A DNA stretch of 64,000 nt, taken from Bemisia tabaci (Eukaryota > Arthropoda > Insecta > Hemiptera > Aleyrodidae). The notes under the pieces were generated by a model. That model worked only from the letters and a program-made list of their open reading frames with translations, did no database searches and was not told the DNA's origin. Both the position numbers and the translations under genes were made by a program. Location: NCBI RefSeq assembly GCF_918797505.1, contig NC_092793.1, forward strand, positions 4,040,366-4,104,365, in the 5' to 3' direction. Below, piece by piece: positions 14,101 through 29,100 of the stretch (its first letter is position 1; every line of letters begins with the position of its first letter).

Positions 14101-17100
14101 TGACTCCACTTACCGAGAAGTAAGGGGTACAGAATACCCCCTCCATGAAGGGGGGTCACCTGGGGGGGCCTCCTCCGGAAACTTTTGGAAGTTGACTCAT
14201 TTTCAGAAGCATTTCAAGAAACGATGTAAATTTTGTGGATTTTGTACGTCCAAATGTCGGATTTTAGCGTGGGACCTTCCATACTACGTGATACTTAAAT
14301 GAATGAAATATTATATATTATGTGCGCTACCCTTTTGCAGTTTTTGCCGTAGTATCGTAACAAAAAAACAAATATTTTTGGTGGGGGCCCTGGGGCATCA
14401 GCCCCCTAAATCCGGCGTTGCCACTAAGAGAGAGAGGTGCAGATGCAGCGAGAGGAGGAAAATACAAAAATGAAATTAAGTCTCCTCATTATTCTGATTT
14501 TCAGTCCAAATACTAAATGTGGTACCTTACCTTCTTGGACGTAATCGATTCGAGACTGACTTTCGACAATTTTCAATGCCTCATAAAACAGAAAGTCGAT
14601 GAATATTATAGATGAAGCGAACAAAAATTCCAGGAACGTTCTCAGCCAAGAGGCATACTGCGAAGAAGGACATAATTAGGGCAAAAAAATTACTGTAAAC
14701 ATTCAAACCATAATAATAATCTCTAAACTTTTCGATAAAAAAAAAAATTGAACCTCAGTTCCACGTTAGCCATCAGTAGTTATGCTTCTTTTATCGCATT
14801 TACGGAATAGTACGTGAAAATATAAAGAGGGAAGGATACCTTACGAAATACGAGTTCAGGAAAGTTCTTCTATTATAGATCCGAAATTGTTTAATGGGAT
14901 TGGCTTCTGGTGCTTCATTAGGCTGAACTTGTTTTTTAAGATCAAAATACTTACAATGAGCAAAGATTTAATATTTACCAAATAATATAATTTTTATTCG
15001 TGATAACCAGGGGCTTCTGCTACCTATGATTTCTGCAAATTCTGAGTCCTTACTGAAACCTGAAATTCGTTTTAATTATTTTTGGAACAATTGTTGTGTC
15101 GGCGTTTCAATCGTGCAATTTATTTTTGAAAATAATTAAAACACCATCCCAAGAAATCAACTTCATTTGTTATTCCATGTGCCTACATTTAAGGGTCTGT
15201 TCGATGAAAATACACATTCTGGAAAAGAGAAAATTTTGAATTTTCCGTAAACAATAACTATACGGTGAAGTAGGATCGAATTTTTAATTTTTCCGCCGGG
15301 GACCAGCAGCAATTTGCCGCCCCTCGATTTAACAACAATTGTGACTTTTCTTGTTTTGCTTGTTTGCTTTTTTCCAATGTGCAGTAAATCGGAAAGAGAG
15401 CGAAGAAAAGAGATAATTTCGGAAATCAAACTTCTTAATTTGCTGCCCCTCGAAATGTGCGACCAAGGTGGTGCAGCCCCCTCGACCCCTCTTCAAATCC
15501 AACCCTGCCGTGGGGTCTCTGTAATTTTACCATTTTTTTGATACATGATGAGCTATTTCTATTCGTCTTTTCCTTTTCCCCTTCATTTCACATTAGAGGT
15601 ACCGATTCTTGAAAGATGGTAACACTGTTTTTCTTCCATTTAAATGTATATAAAACAATCGATTCTTGGCGCGGCAGCTTGCGTCACCCAAATCGATATT
15701 TTCAATGGATTTAAATGGAGGAGCAACATTGTCGCCAGCTGTCAAGAGTCGCCACTGCTTATTATTTTAGAACGGATTCAATCTTGAAAAACAGAGCGCC
15801 ATAAGACCGAAATTGAACGGTCAGGATTAGGTAATCATAGATTCAGAATCTTACCAGTGTCCACCTCTCCTTGGGAGTGATTCTCAGGTTGTACAAATCG
15901 ATATATTTCTTCCGCTCAAGTTTTTTTAAAGGTAGCAACGTGTGATGACCTTGCCTACGTCTCCTTGCGTCGATTTTGCGGAAGTATCTGGTGATGTACA
16001 CATTATCGTATTCGATACTGGTCAAATAATTTGTCATGTAAGCAGATACTCTGACAAAGAATAAATAAAGCTTTAATCTCACTTAGTAAAGCATTGGATA
16101 CAGTTAAGGACCGAGAACCTACGCCAATGGACGAGTACTCCCGTGTTAAGGAAAAACCATGTTTAAGCACTCGAATCTTGCAAAATTGCCTCTCAGATAA
16201 TATCGTATTAATTTTTGAAGGACGTTATGAATATTTTTCTTTGGAATTTGCAGACACTCTCGATCGAATTCGCAACAAAATCTCTAAGAAATCGGAAGAA
16301 AAATATTTACAAATTTGCCCCGAAATTTGTGATTTGTCGGGGTAGATTTGACAACTTCTGAGGGCGCATACGGCGTTCTTCCTTAGCAAAGTAAAGTAGA
16401 TAAGGTACCGATTTAAGCATTCTGGTACATGTTTCCTCTTCAACATTTTACGTAGAACAAGATTCGAAAATAGCTGATAGTAACTCCAAACCAAGATATT
16501 AGCGTTATTATTCAATATTGATTGCATTTAAATTTGCCGCGAAAACAAGAGTTATTTTGAATCAAATCGAGCGGTTAGGAGGGGGGGGGGCATCAGTCTC
16601 TATTTCTGATCTTTTATTTGAGGTGTCTACTCATTAGTTTGCCCTTTTTGAAGTCAGTTTAAAATCCCTTTAGCTGTGATGGATGCGATGCCAATGCTGG
16701 AATAAGATAGAGCTACCTTCATTATTATGCATGCAATTATCAGAAAATTACAACTTGAGTAGGAGGTGTTTATAATCATCATTTTTTCCCTTTTTTTTCG
16801 TATGCGAGTTTAAAATACATATTTTCCCTCGCAACATTTCACACAATTACAAATTGAAAATTACTTAAGTATCAACGCTGAAAAAAATTAAGACGCACCG
16901 AAGGATCACGGCAAGGAAAGAGAAGGCCAAAATTATGTTCGTCAGTTTGAAGAAAAACATTGCAACTCTCTGTTTGACTTGAAACTCTTGTTGGACAGCT
17001 TGTGCTGCACTGTATGCATCTTGAACCCCTTCAACCTGTCGAAATTAGAGTGGTGAAAAACATTGGCGGATCCAGCAAATTGGCAACATTGTTTTTTAAA

Positions 17101-20100
17101 ACACTAATTTCAAAAATATGGATCTCGTGATGAAGTGTCAATTTTTAGTGCCAAAAACGCGAATCTCAGCATTTCTGCTGTATTTTCTAACATTTCGAGA
17201 AATTATTCAAAATGCTGATGGAGTCTGAAAAAGCATCTTATTCTTGCTAACCTCAAGAATTATTACCCTTCTACTAACAGTAAAGAGGAATGTAGACAGT
17301 TTTTTTTTTCTGTCCTGGAAAATCGTGTTTTCCGAGACACGCACTTCTGCACTTTCACCATCAATTTACTGATAGAAACTACTCTTATTTTTGCTCTGGC
17401 AAAAGTTTGCAACAGGCTCATTGAAAGACTTGGAGGAAAAGGCGCATAAACGCAGTTCTTGCTATTATGAGGTAGGTGCTTTTTGCCTTTCGTTTAGTAC
17501 AAGGATCTCCTGAGAAAAGAGAAAAGTTCTAGATATTGTTTTGGAAACATCTGATACTTGATAATTATCATCGTACAACTTTAAAGAGAAGGTTTAATCG
17601 TTTGTCGTCAGACGAGGAAATAAGGGGTTGGTTCCCCAAGCGACACAAAGCAAATGTTTCTGATCTAGGTATCGCAATCCCCACTCGGCATCCGTGACAT
17701 CATTATTATGTAATTACGCAGAGCAGCCCTATTTTCCTCGACGCAAAATTTTAGCTACCTTTTGATCCATAGATCAACGCTTCACACTTGAGTTGGTAGT
17801 TGAAAGCTCGTTAACAATGATCACGGAAAACGGTAGATGAAAACCACAACTGCGGCTATTTATAAAGTTACGAAGCTAATTTGCCAGAGTGTATCGATAA
17901 CACGATGATATTTTTCTAATCTTTGAAGAGAGTTGGGTCCAGTTCGATCAAATTTCAGCCGTAGTAGTACAAGTACAGCTTGTAAAAAGTTTCACCGCAG
18001 CCCGCATTTTATGAGGGTAACGTCGTAATACTCGTACATTTAAATGATCAACGCATTTTTCGGGAAAATGACATTGTCGCGATAAAAATGAGCAATAATT
18101 TACCTCGTAGGCACGAAAGGAAACTCTAGAAGCAGAAGAAACGAGTAGCGAAGAAAATAAGAAAGAAAACTGTTTTTCTTTATGAAAGGAAAACAAGCAA
18201 GAAGCCTTCAGTTATAGTGTCCCATAAAACTAAAACAAGGCTATTTTGCGAAGATCAAAAATGACATGACGCTTTCAATTCTTCGTCTCCATTACAAAAA
18301 CATCCCCGAAGCTCGGGTCAATGGTATCTTTTGTGCCTCAGTTTCGATATCGCGATGTTCTGTGCAGCATTTGTCGAGCTATTCGTGCCTAAGAAATTTC
18401 TTTGTAGCACAAACGAAGAATTGGAGGTGCCATATTACTCTGGATCCTCGTGCTACTGCCCGCCAAAGCCGCATTGCGCCGCGCCGCGGGTGAAGCGGCG
18501 AGTGCTGCGGAGTCAAAACGCCTTCACTACCGTGCATATGCAACACGGACATCCACAGAGCCCGAATAGTTGCATGCAGGAGTTACAATGAAATTCGTTT
18601 AGAATTCGTCGCATGGGATACAAACTGAGAGAACTTTGTCCGTTTCCCTCATAGGTTTCCTCATTCCAACGCTGCCTATAGTGCCGATAAAGTATAAACT
18701 ATTACTAATTTTTATCGCGACATTATCAATTTTCCGAAAAATGCTTTGATTATTTAAATGTTTTTAAAACGTTGTCGATCCTCCAAATCGTAAGAAATGT
18801 TGGTATGTGAGCATAAATTTTAAAATTTCTGCCCAGTTTAAGTCTCGATAATTATTTTAAAAATTAGTCCGAATCTTCACTTTCTCCCAGCCAAAAATTT
18901 GAGAGCTACATGCAACATTTTGAGTTTAATGAATGACTTTGTGGGAAATTTTCATTACAACTACAGGAGCTGTCCCAATAACAATGAAGTTACATCAGCT
19001 ACCTAATTTGACAAGTCTGGCTCGCGTACTTAACCGAAGTAATACGTCATGACCAAAACTCTCATCTCACTCATAACTTTCACCTTGATACGCTAGCAGT
19101 CGTGGAGTTCCATCTGGTCATAAGACATTTCGTCAACGATTTTTTGTTTTCCAATGCATGTTTGATTCCATGCAGGAAAATTCACTAAAACTCTTTACAC
19201 CTCTTTGGTGCGACAGGACTTGATTATCTTTCAAGAAAATCCCATCTTGTTATATTGTACCTGATCCGGATAAACCTTTTGATTTGCCTCAGCTAAAGGC
19301 TCTTAAATTTTTCCTGTGTACGATAACTTCGCGACGACGCCGCGCCGGCGTGCCACGGCTCCTCGAGCTACTGTTTCGCCACGGAGGTGTTGCGCAGTAT
19401 CATACGAGATTGAAGGCACCCCAATGTTTCATGGTTGATGGCATCTTTCAAGAGCACGAAGTTCCCTCGCTTTAATCGAGGGACGATGACAAAGAGAAAG
19501 CGGTAGTCGAAAAACTTACTGAGTCCGAGTATCCGTAATTCCGTATTCAATAAGGTTTAGCATAATTTTTGAACTTTATTAAAGGAAAAAGATACTTGAT
19601 CCAATAAGAAATATGCTCAAACTTACCGCCAAGAAGATTCCCTGATGAATCAATAAAGAAAATGATGCTTAAGTAAAGAGGAAAAGATACCTGTATAAAA
19701 AGGAAAGTCACTTACAACAAGCAGAAACCCAATTTCATTCAGTGATTTTATTCTTGATTCAAAATAAAATCTTCTTGACGGCATACTTAAGAATGTTTCT
19801 GCCTGAATCAGGTCACTTTTTTCTCTAATGTAATTCAAAATATGCTAAACGTTCTTATATACGGATGCTAGGACTTGGTGAGTTTTTGGACTACCGCTCT
19901 CTTTTTGCGCCGTGGTATCATGATTTAATTAGCGAGGAAAGCTTCGTATTCCTAAAGGATGCCTGTCATTTTTGATACGTTGGAGCGTCTTCAATTTTGC
20001 ATGATACCGTGCAACACCTCTGTTGCGAAATAGTTGCTTGAAGCGCCGTGGCACGCCTCGGGCGAGGGCGACCAGCGCGACACGCGCACTGGCGCCTACA

Positions 20101-23100
20101 AACCTAACAGGGATACTTCACGCATTGCGCAATGCGTGAAGTATCCCAGTTAGGTTTGTAGGCGCCAGTGCGCATGCCGCGCTAGCAGCACGACGCGCGC
20201 CGCTCCGCTTTGTGTTTGACTAGAATATCTAAACTCGCAGAGTCAGCATTTTTCAACTCACGATTTTGTAACGTTTGCATGCTTTGAATGGATAATTCTC
20301 ATTTAAATGGATGAAAAAAATATATATTAAAGGAAATTATAATGTGTGTTTTGTATGAATATTAAGGTGGTTCCGTGTCATCATCCATGATTGGAACTAT
20401 TTCCTGTGGCAATGACCCGACTTGAACTAAAATTAAATGATTTGCACATGTTCAACCTTTCCCGATTCACGCGTCTAAATATACCCTCAATGATATAAAT
20501 ATCACATTTTGCATCAGAAAAGAGCATGAGTTAAGGGACGGTTTACAATATTGATAAAATGAAATAATGTGAGACACTAACACCCTAAGAACCCCGAAGC
20601 TACATTTAAAATTATTTATAGATCGACTTTTTAGGATTGATTGATTATTCGATTTCATTTTGAAATTGGGAACTACAATTTCTGGCTCATCCGTGAAAAC
20701 ACTTATGCAAACAAGGAATCTAAAAATACATACGTTGTTTCTAAACCGAACCAGAATTTGTGGTTCCCAATTGCAAAATTTAGTCCGATTGTACATATCA
20801 TACGTTCGAGATGTAGAATGCAGAATCGCTAATACGGGGCGAGAGAGATTTTCCTCTGAGGGGCTTAGAGGAAAAAGGGATTCCTTTGAGGATTTTCATT
20901 CAAGGACTCCTGATTAATGAGTTTAATTGAAATCAGCATTAAATCATATTTTGTGAAATATTCTCTACAGAAGACAATTTTTAATCATCAAAAAGTGAGT
21001 TTGAGTTATCTTTCCACTATGAAGCTTCATGTAATTTTAAAAAATTAAACACCTATTTCTCGGGATAGCAAAAACTACACTTATTCGCCTGTCATCTGAG
21101 CCAATCATCTTAAAAACCTACAAGTCAAAGGCGTGGTGTGCTTTGCGATGCATCGATTGATCTGCCATTTAAACCAATGAAAAGGGATCAATAAACAGGG
21201 TGTTTGCAACGAACACCTAAATAATGGATCTTTTACCATAGCTTCCAAAGGGGAAATATCGATCATTCACGCCGTGCCACTGATACAAGTAATGTTCAAA
21301 TTAATTATTTTAGCAACATTCAGTCCTAGAGGAGGGTTTGTTGAACTACTTATCATTAAAACTTTGCAGCTTCATAATTATTTTGAGGGGAGCATAATAC
21401 GCATTTGTTGAAGTTTGATCTACGTACATGTAATTGCTCGTTGCTACTCTAATTCGAAAGCTTATTTATTTATACTGCATTTTAAGTCTTATAAAATAAA
21501 AAAAAAAAGATTTCGGTCGGCGTTAAAGAGAGTTTCCATGAAAATCTACTCACTAATTTAGTCGCCTTGTCAATTTGAATTTGCACTTGAACTTTTCTGA
21601 AGCCCTCTTTAAATTCATACACAGACTTTTCCATGTATTGAAAACTACTCCCGAATCCCGGAGCGATGATTTTACCTGGATCGCATACACTCTCGTTCCC
21701 AAAAACTGCTCCAAAGTTACATGTCAAAGAAAAAAAACAAAACGGCATCAATATTCAGTGGAATCAGTTTAGAAACTACATTTTAAAGAGAAAATTTGGA
21801 TAAAAAATAAACATTTTCGGTTGTTAAATTATTTTCTCCAATCATAACTACATACAGAAGAAGTAACATAATCCTTAGAGTGATAAAGTATAAAGTAAAC
21901 AATACAATGCAGTCCCTTAAGTTCCTCTTATGGCAGACGACCATTTTGAATATTAGTATGGTACGGATATTCAAAAAATATATTCACAAAGCTCTCTCAA
22001 GTTCAAGGGTTCGTGGGCTTACATACATTTTTCTCCTCTCATTCATTTATTCAGTTTGTACATTTTATTCTTGAGAAAAGAAGATTAGGTTAAAGGCAAC
22101 ATAGAGGTGCAGACCACTCAACCACTGCAGTCAGCTGTGTCACGTAAGGGGCGCGAATACAACTATTCGTCCTTTCCTGCACTTGCCGGTGGTATCACGG
22201 GCTTTTGAAGGTTTTTTCCAGAACTTATCCTTTTCTCTCTTGGTTTTTTGCCGTAAGCACTGAAATAATGAGTCATCAGGATGCTAATTGAACAGAGATA
22301 TCTAGGGTGGTTAAGACTCAATTTATTCCAACGTTTACATGTTTTTAAGAGATGCTCTGATAAATATATGACGAGCATGCGGGCGGGAAAAAACTGCACT
22401 CAGTTGACTATGGCGTTTACTACGCATAGTCAGTATTGCACCTATCAGTAGTGATTTTATAAGTTAATGATTAAATTTGTTTTAATGAAAGACCCCCTAG
22501 CAGCAATAACTCTTGAGAGGCATCTCTGGAAAATGCTTTAAAATTATTTTTAAATTTAGAGAAAAGGAATCCTCTTTGGGTATTTTATCTAGTAAAAGTT
22601 ATATGAATGTTTTTTTGAGAACTTTTATTATTTCCGAGTTTTTGGATATTTTTTTTTAAAACAATTTTCTTCTTAAAAACTTCAGTAGATCCCTTCAAAT
22701 ATTTTGAAATTTTTTCAAAGTAAATTTTTATCATCGTAAATTATATTCCAAGAAAATACCTAAAACACTTTCCTTCTTTGTAAGTTTTAATTGCGTTTTT
22801 TTAAAATGTTTTACCAATATGTTAAACATTTCCAAAAGCCGTGTCGCTACTAAGATAAACATTTTGCCTCTTAATTTAGACATGGTATCGATTGTCATGG
22901 CTGCGTTTGTTGCCTATGTTTTATCCCATATTATTTTATTGAGGAGCAGCCCATTTTTTTATTTTTTTATTTGTGGAACTTGACAAGTAAGTTTCCTCTC
23001 TCGAAGCATTCAGGCTTTAAAATTTGTCGACATCATCGGACAAGTTTTTAAAACTAAAGCTCACGAAGGTAGGTATACACTAACTATCCAATAAAATAAG

Positions 23101-26100
23101 GGGATGAAATGTTTCCCTGAGGTTATACCTTTGCCAACGTTACAGATGAAATCCAATTTCATAGGCCAGCACAAGGCCCACTTGACAGCCCAGTGAAGTT
23201 TTTCCCAACACGTGTCGAAAGAATTCGCAAAAACTCTTTTGCATTTAGCTACAGCTTGTGTGATCATACCTGGAGGCAAAAATAAAGAGGGAACTTGAGA
23301 TAAAATAATCATGCATTGTACTTATAATTCTGAAAAAAGGAAAAAACTTAAGGTAAAAATGAGAGTTTCTTTCTCTGGCAAAAAATCTTCGTTTGTTCTG
23401 ACGTAAGAATGATATGTGATAAATTCAGATAAAATTTAACTTAAAGTAAAGGGATGAGATAACTATATTACTGCTTTGAGGAGTTGAAAGCATCCAAAAA
23501 TCGCCAAAAGTGAGCGCAGAAATTCGCCAACGCCATTGCCAGGGTCGCGACAGTTTCGTTTCAAAATCAGATAACATCTCTTATAATGAAGTAAATTAAG
23601 ACTTACAATTCGTCACCTTCCAGGCAAAGTATCACAAGCGCCATGCGACGTTTAAAAATTTCCGCCGCCATTTTATTTTTTTACTGAGAAATTGTTGGTT
23701 GAATCTGTTTGGAAATTTCACTAAATTTTATCGGCAGCACAAAGAAAATTCAGTGAAATTTTCGGACAGCTTCGTTGAACAATTTCCCTGTAAAAAAATA
23801 AAATGGCGGCGGAAATTTTTAAACGTCGCATGGCGCTTGTGATACTTTGCCTGGAAGGTGACGAATTATTTTGAGCCTATGTTCGTGCGATTATGAGAAA
23901 TCATTTATCACCGGAGAGGCGGAAGAAAAATTTCTGACCCCAAGAGGGAATTTTCGCTGCACTAAGAGATCAGTACTCTCAAATGAAGACCTATTTGATT
24001 GTGCTTTGCTACATATTATCTCATTAACAGCAGCAAATTACAGCTTATCGGTAGAACAAGTCATAGCCCTTCCCATTCAGTGAGGGTTACCGTAGGGTGC
24101 GGCTGTTACCGCGGTCTAGAAATTTCGTAGACGGAACCTTGGATCCGTATGATCTGTTGAAAGGTTATAAAACAGCTTTGAAGCACCTTCAGAGCAATTT
24201 TAAGCGATATTAACGATTTATGTGGACCGCGTTAGGCAGAAAGGAACCAAGCCACAGCAGCTAATGCCAAATTTAATAGATAAATTTAATTTTTTACACG
24301 AAAACGGTTGTGCGGATTTTGTGCAAATTTCAGTGAATTTTCTGCACTGTATGAAGACAATTCCATTAAATTTTCAAAGGAATCCGCAACCAGTTCTCTT
24401 GTAAAAATTAAATTGCTCAGTTAAGTTTTGCAATAGCTGATGTGGCTTGGCTCCTCCTTGCTGAACGCGATCCATGTCACAGTTTTACTTACCCTCACAG
24501 CGAGCGTGCAATTTCCGAATGTACTTAGTCTCGATGGCTTCCCCGCGAGATTTTGCTAGCGACTCGTTGTACAGTTTCTCGATTTCCTCCAATCTCCAGA
24601 TAGACTCCTCCTAAAAGGAGGATTTTTGATAATTGAATAAGTGCATATTAAAACTTAGTAGGTCCAGACAGTTACATGTTACGCATACCTGTGGCAATTC
24701 TTGAGATTGGCAAGACTGTTTTTCTTCCATTTAAATGTATGTAAAACAATCGATTCTTAGTGAGGCAGCTTGCGTCACCTAAATCGATATTTTTAATGGA
24801 TTTAAATGAAGGAAAAACTGTGTTGCCAGTTTATAAAATCGTCACTGATCGCTACATACATAAGAGCCGCTTTTATAGCGCTCTCTGGCAAATTCGCGAA
24901 TCCAGGAGTCGCTTCCGCAACGCAAATAGAACTTTCCTTAGAGCAACGAAATCGATGACTAAAGTCGTCCCTCATCTGACGTAAGGGCGTGTCTCTATTT
25001 CCACATGAACCGCCAAAAGCATCTAGTCATACGGAGCACAAGGCTCATGTGGAAATTGAGATACGCCCTTACGTCAGAGGATCGACGAAGTGTGAAACTT
25101 GTATCCCCGTTTGCGACATTGCAGACGTCTTGTTTTACTTCTTTCTTTCTTCAGAAAACTAGTTAACGTAATTTCTTGAAAACTGCCTTGATTTTTCTTC
25201 TCTGTTAGCGGAATATTCCAGTGGCGTGGCGTGCTTTGCGAGAAATCGATTGATCTGCCATTTAAACATATGGAAAAGGATCGATGCACAGGTCGTTCGC
25301 AACGAAAACCTTACGAATCGATCATTTATCACAGTTCCAAATGGGAAAATATCGACAATCGATCATTCAAGTCTCGCGACTGGAATATCCCGTCTTCATT
25401 TCAAGCCATAAAGTTGGCTTGTCTACCATCTTTGAAAAAGTAAAACCGTCACCTTCCGGCTAAAGTATCACAAGCGCCATGCGACGACGTTTAAAACTTT
25501 CCGCCGCCATTTTATTTCTTACACAGAAATTGTTAGTTGAGTTACTGTCTGAAAATTTCACTGAATTTTTTAAATGCTGCCGATACAATTCAGTGAAATT
25601 TTCAAACAAATTCAACCAACAATTTCTCTGTAAAGAAATAAAATGCGGCGGAAATTTTAAAACGTCGCAAGGCGCTTGTGGTACTTTGGCCGGAGGGTGA
25701 CGAAATAGGAGCGGAAATTTTGAAACATCACGATGGAGATTCGTAGTTTCTCACTTTGGCCATCGGAATACTGTTTAGTTTATAAAGTTTCTACAGCAGC
25801 AGCCTGTGACAATGGTGATATCAAAAACATAGGAGAAAAAAATGGGAAGCAAGGCTAAAAAGTACGCATAAAAAGTGTCTTTGATTTGATTATCTCGGCC
25901 CTTGTGTAGTCTGCAGGTTTCTATTTGGAATTTTCATATTTTATTTTTATTCTTCCGACTGAAAATGGCTCAATTTTGAGCCGAAACGTCTCGGATTTTC
26001 ATGTGTATTTTGTACCATGGTAAAAATTGGCGATAGGAGCTGCGTTTCAAAATACCATAGGAGTTCTTATAGCCGACTAAAGAAGGCTATTGAAAATCAT

Positions 26101-29100
26101 ACAGCTGGCTGTAGAAAGCGGAGCAAATCATATAGCCGGGCTATACGAAGCTATAAAAAAGTATACAGTCGGGCTATAGTTCCTATCGCCGGGCTTTACA
26201 CTTTATCGCCATTGGCTATAAAAGGCCATAAGAAATTGTGTAGAAATTCGTGTGCTTTGGAAATCATTAAGTTTGATACGGAACTACCTTAATATTTACA
26301 AAACACACATTATATTTTCCTTTAAAATGTATTTTTTTTTCATCAATTAAAATGAGAATAGTCCATACAGAGTGTGCAAACATTTCAAAATCATGAGTTG
26401 AAAAACGCTGACTCTGCGAGATTAAATATTAGAGCCTAACACAAAGCTCAGCGGCGACGCATTGGCGCCTACAAACCTAACAGGGATACTTCACGCATTG
26501 CGCAATGCGTGAAGTATCCCTGTTAGGTTTGTAGGCGCCAATGCGCGTTTCGCACTCTTTGCCCGCCCGCCGCGCCGCAGCGTGCCACGGCGTCTGAAGC
26601 AACTATTTCACATCAGAGGTATTGCACAGTATCATAAGAAATTGTAGGCGCTCCAACATATTAAGACTGACAGGCATCCTTCAAAAGTACGGAGCTTTCC
26701 TCGCAAAATAAATCAAGATGCTACGGCACAAAAAGAGAGCGGTAGTCCAAAAACTAACTAAGTCCTGGTATCCGTATTTAGTAACGTTTAGTATAAACTT
26801 TATCGTTTGGCTGTTGCTTAATCGCCATCGGCTATAGAAGGCTATAAGAAATTGTACAGCCGGCTACAGAAGCTATTGGAAATCTTACAGCCGGCTTTAG
26901 GTCTATGGTATTTTGGAACACAGATTCGCCTGCCAATTTTTACCAGGGTAGCCTTGTCTCCCGTTTTTTTCTCCTATGTTTTTGATAATACTGTTTAGAA
27001 GCTGGTTTTTTTGCCGTTACGAATCGAACGTCTCGCAGTGCGAAATTCGACTCTGCGTTAGGAGAACGATTTGGCAACTGGAGGTTGGACTGCGGATGGT
27101 TAACGGGGAAAAATGAGTCGGGGAATCGGTAAAAAATGGGGGCCCGCAGAGCGGCTAAATACAAACCGTTCCAGCGTTGATGTAGTCGTTATCCTCTATA
27201 ATTTCCTTGACCTCCTCGTCTCCCTCCAACTCCTGCTTTATCGGGCTCATGATGTCCCTGATGGATGACAACGTGTCTTTGACACCAGTCGTGTCCGCCT
27301 GCGGGACAAAAACCCAGATTAATCCACCGTCGTCCTCGTATATTCAGCCTATTCATTGTCATTGCTTTCAGTCGCCCGAGTTTAGCGACCTCTTCGATAA
27401 ACACCCGCGCCCCGCCTTTGTGACATTTTAAGTGAAGCATCCCCTTCTCTCTCATTGAAAATTCAAAATATCGTGTTAAATAAACTTAGATTTTGACCCC
27501 GAGAAACAGTGATCGCGGAAAGTTGAGATTTTATCGGAGAATGTATAACGATTTTATCGATGTCGACTTATTGCAATATTATCGGATGAAAATTTGTGCT
27601 TAGTTGCGATTTCATCGCATAAAATTGCTATTTTTTCTATAGCGATTTCTCGCAATATTATCGATCAAAAACCCTTGTAAATTGAGTAAAAATTTCGCTA
27701 TTATCGAAAGCGATTTTAGAGAGATGAAATTGGGATTAGATTGAGAATAATCGCTCTTGGTGATCCTTGTGATTTTATCACCAAAAATTGTAAAAAAATC
27801 GCAACTTGAGTTTAAAATATCGCGATCCATCCGTTGACAAATGCTGCTTGGGTTTGACGGCTTTTGTAATTTTTATCCAATGCTCTCAACAATCAAACAT
27901 GATTTACTGAATGGACATCTTCATGCCAAAAGGGAACTGTGATCAAATGAATGGACCACGAGACAAGGTAAAAATAAAGTAGCGTATTACCTTTCAGGCA
28001 AAATATTACAAATATTTTTTTCATTTGCTTGGTGCCCATTATCTGTGACGTTATTTGTTTTTAGAGCCATGTAGTTCGAACAATACGTTAAAAAATTGAG
28101 AGGCTTGGAGGACAAGGCGCATTGGTGCATTTTTTAAAAAAAAGTGTATTAATAATTTCAAATTAAACTAAACTTAAGGCATATTCTGTAAAAATATTCT
28201 CTCCCAAAGTCCAATTTTTAAGTATCAAAGAGACCATTTGAACTTTCTTTTCACTGTATGGATCCATATAATTTCGAAAATTCAAACACGTATTTCGCGA
28301 AACAGCAAAAACTGCACTTATGCAGCTTGGCCTCCGAGCCCCTCAATCGTTGGTATCTGTTTTTGGAGATATAATTTGATTGAAAAGTATCATTCTAGTG
28401 CGATGAAAGTCATTTTAACTCTTTTTGATGTTGAAAGTTGTTTGAACTATTTTCTTGCTCCTGAAGCAGAGCTGCATACTAATACTTCGATCAAACCGAC
28501 TTGTTTTCGCGACCTAAAACTCAAGTCTCGTGCCCAAAGAAATCTCCGAGCTTAGCGTTAAAAGGAGACTGATAATCTCGGATCCCCAAAATATATGAAG
28601 CCAGGCAATGAAACCCGAGATCCATAGCTGCCAATTTAGATCATTAAAGCGTTACTGAAAATGGTGATGGGCGTGAAAAAATTTGGAACTTTTTCGCAGA
28701 ATCTCAACCTCGCCAAGATCCCTAATTCACGCTCGATGATTTTACGACTTTTTTACGATACAGTGCAAAGAGTGAGGGTTCACAGACCACTCTCATCTTT
28801 TCGCGGAACGCGTTCCGGCTCCAAGTTTGTGCCCCGCAAAAAACCGAATTATACCCCGCAAGAGCAGCTTTTATCTCACTTCCGAAATATTTTGCTCGAG
28901 GAAATGGATGTGCAGAAAAGTAGGTGATCGGCGTTGTCAACTCGTCCGTATGATATAATTGAAACTCTGAGCCTCCTAATCTTGTTATAAAGCCACACTC
29001 TGCGCAACAATGACGTGGAATCAATTTAGGATCGAATTAAAATACTTTAGCCTCAAGAACTTCAACTAGAAACAATACACCAGCTGGAGAAGAAAACCTT

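Noticed and set aside
26458..26545. CRISPR array or bacterial origin suggested by repeated palindromes
   Set aside because: There is no regular spacer pattern, and the genes are eukaryotic and intron-split. The palindromes belong to a transposon-like family.
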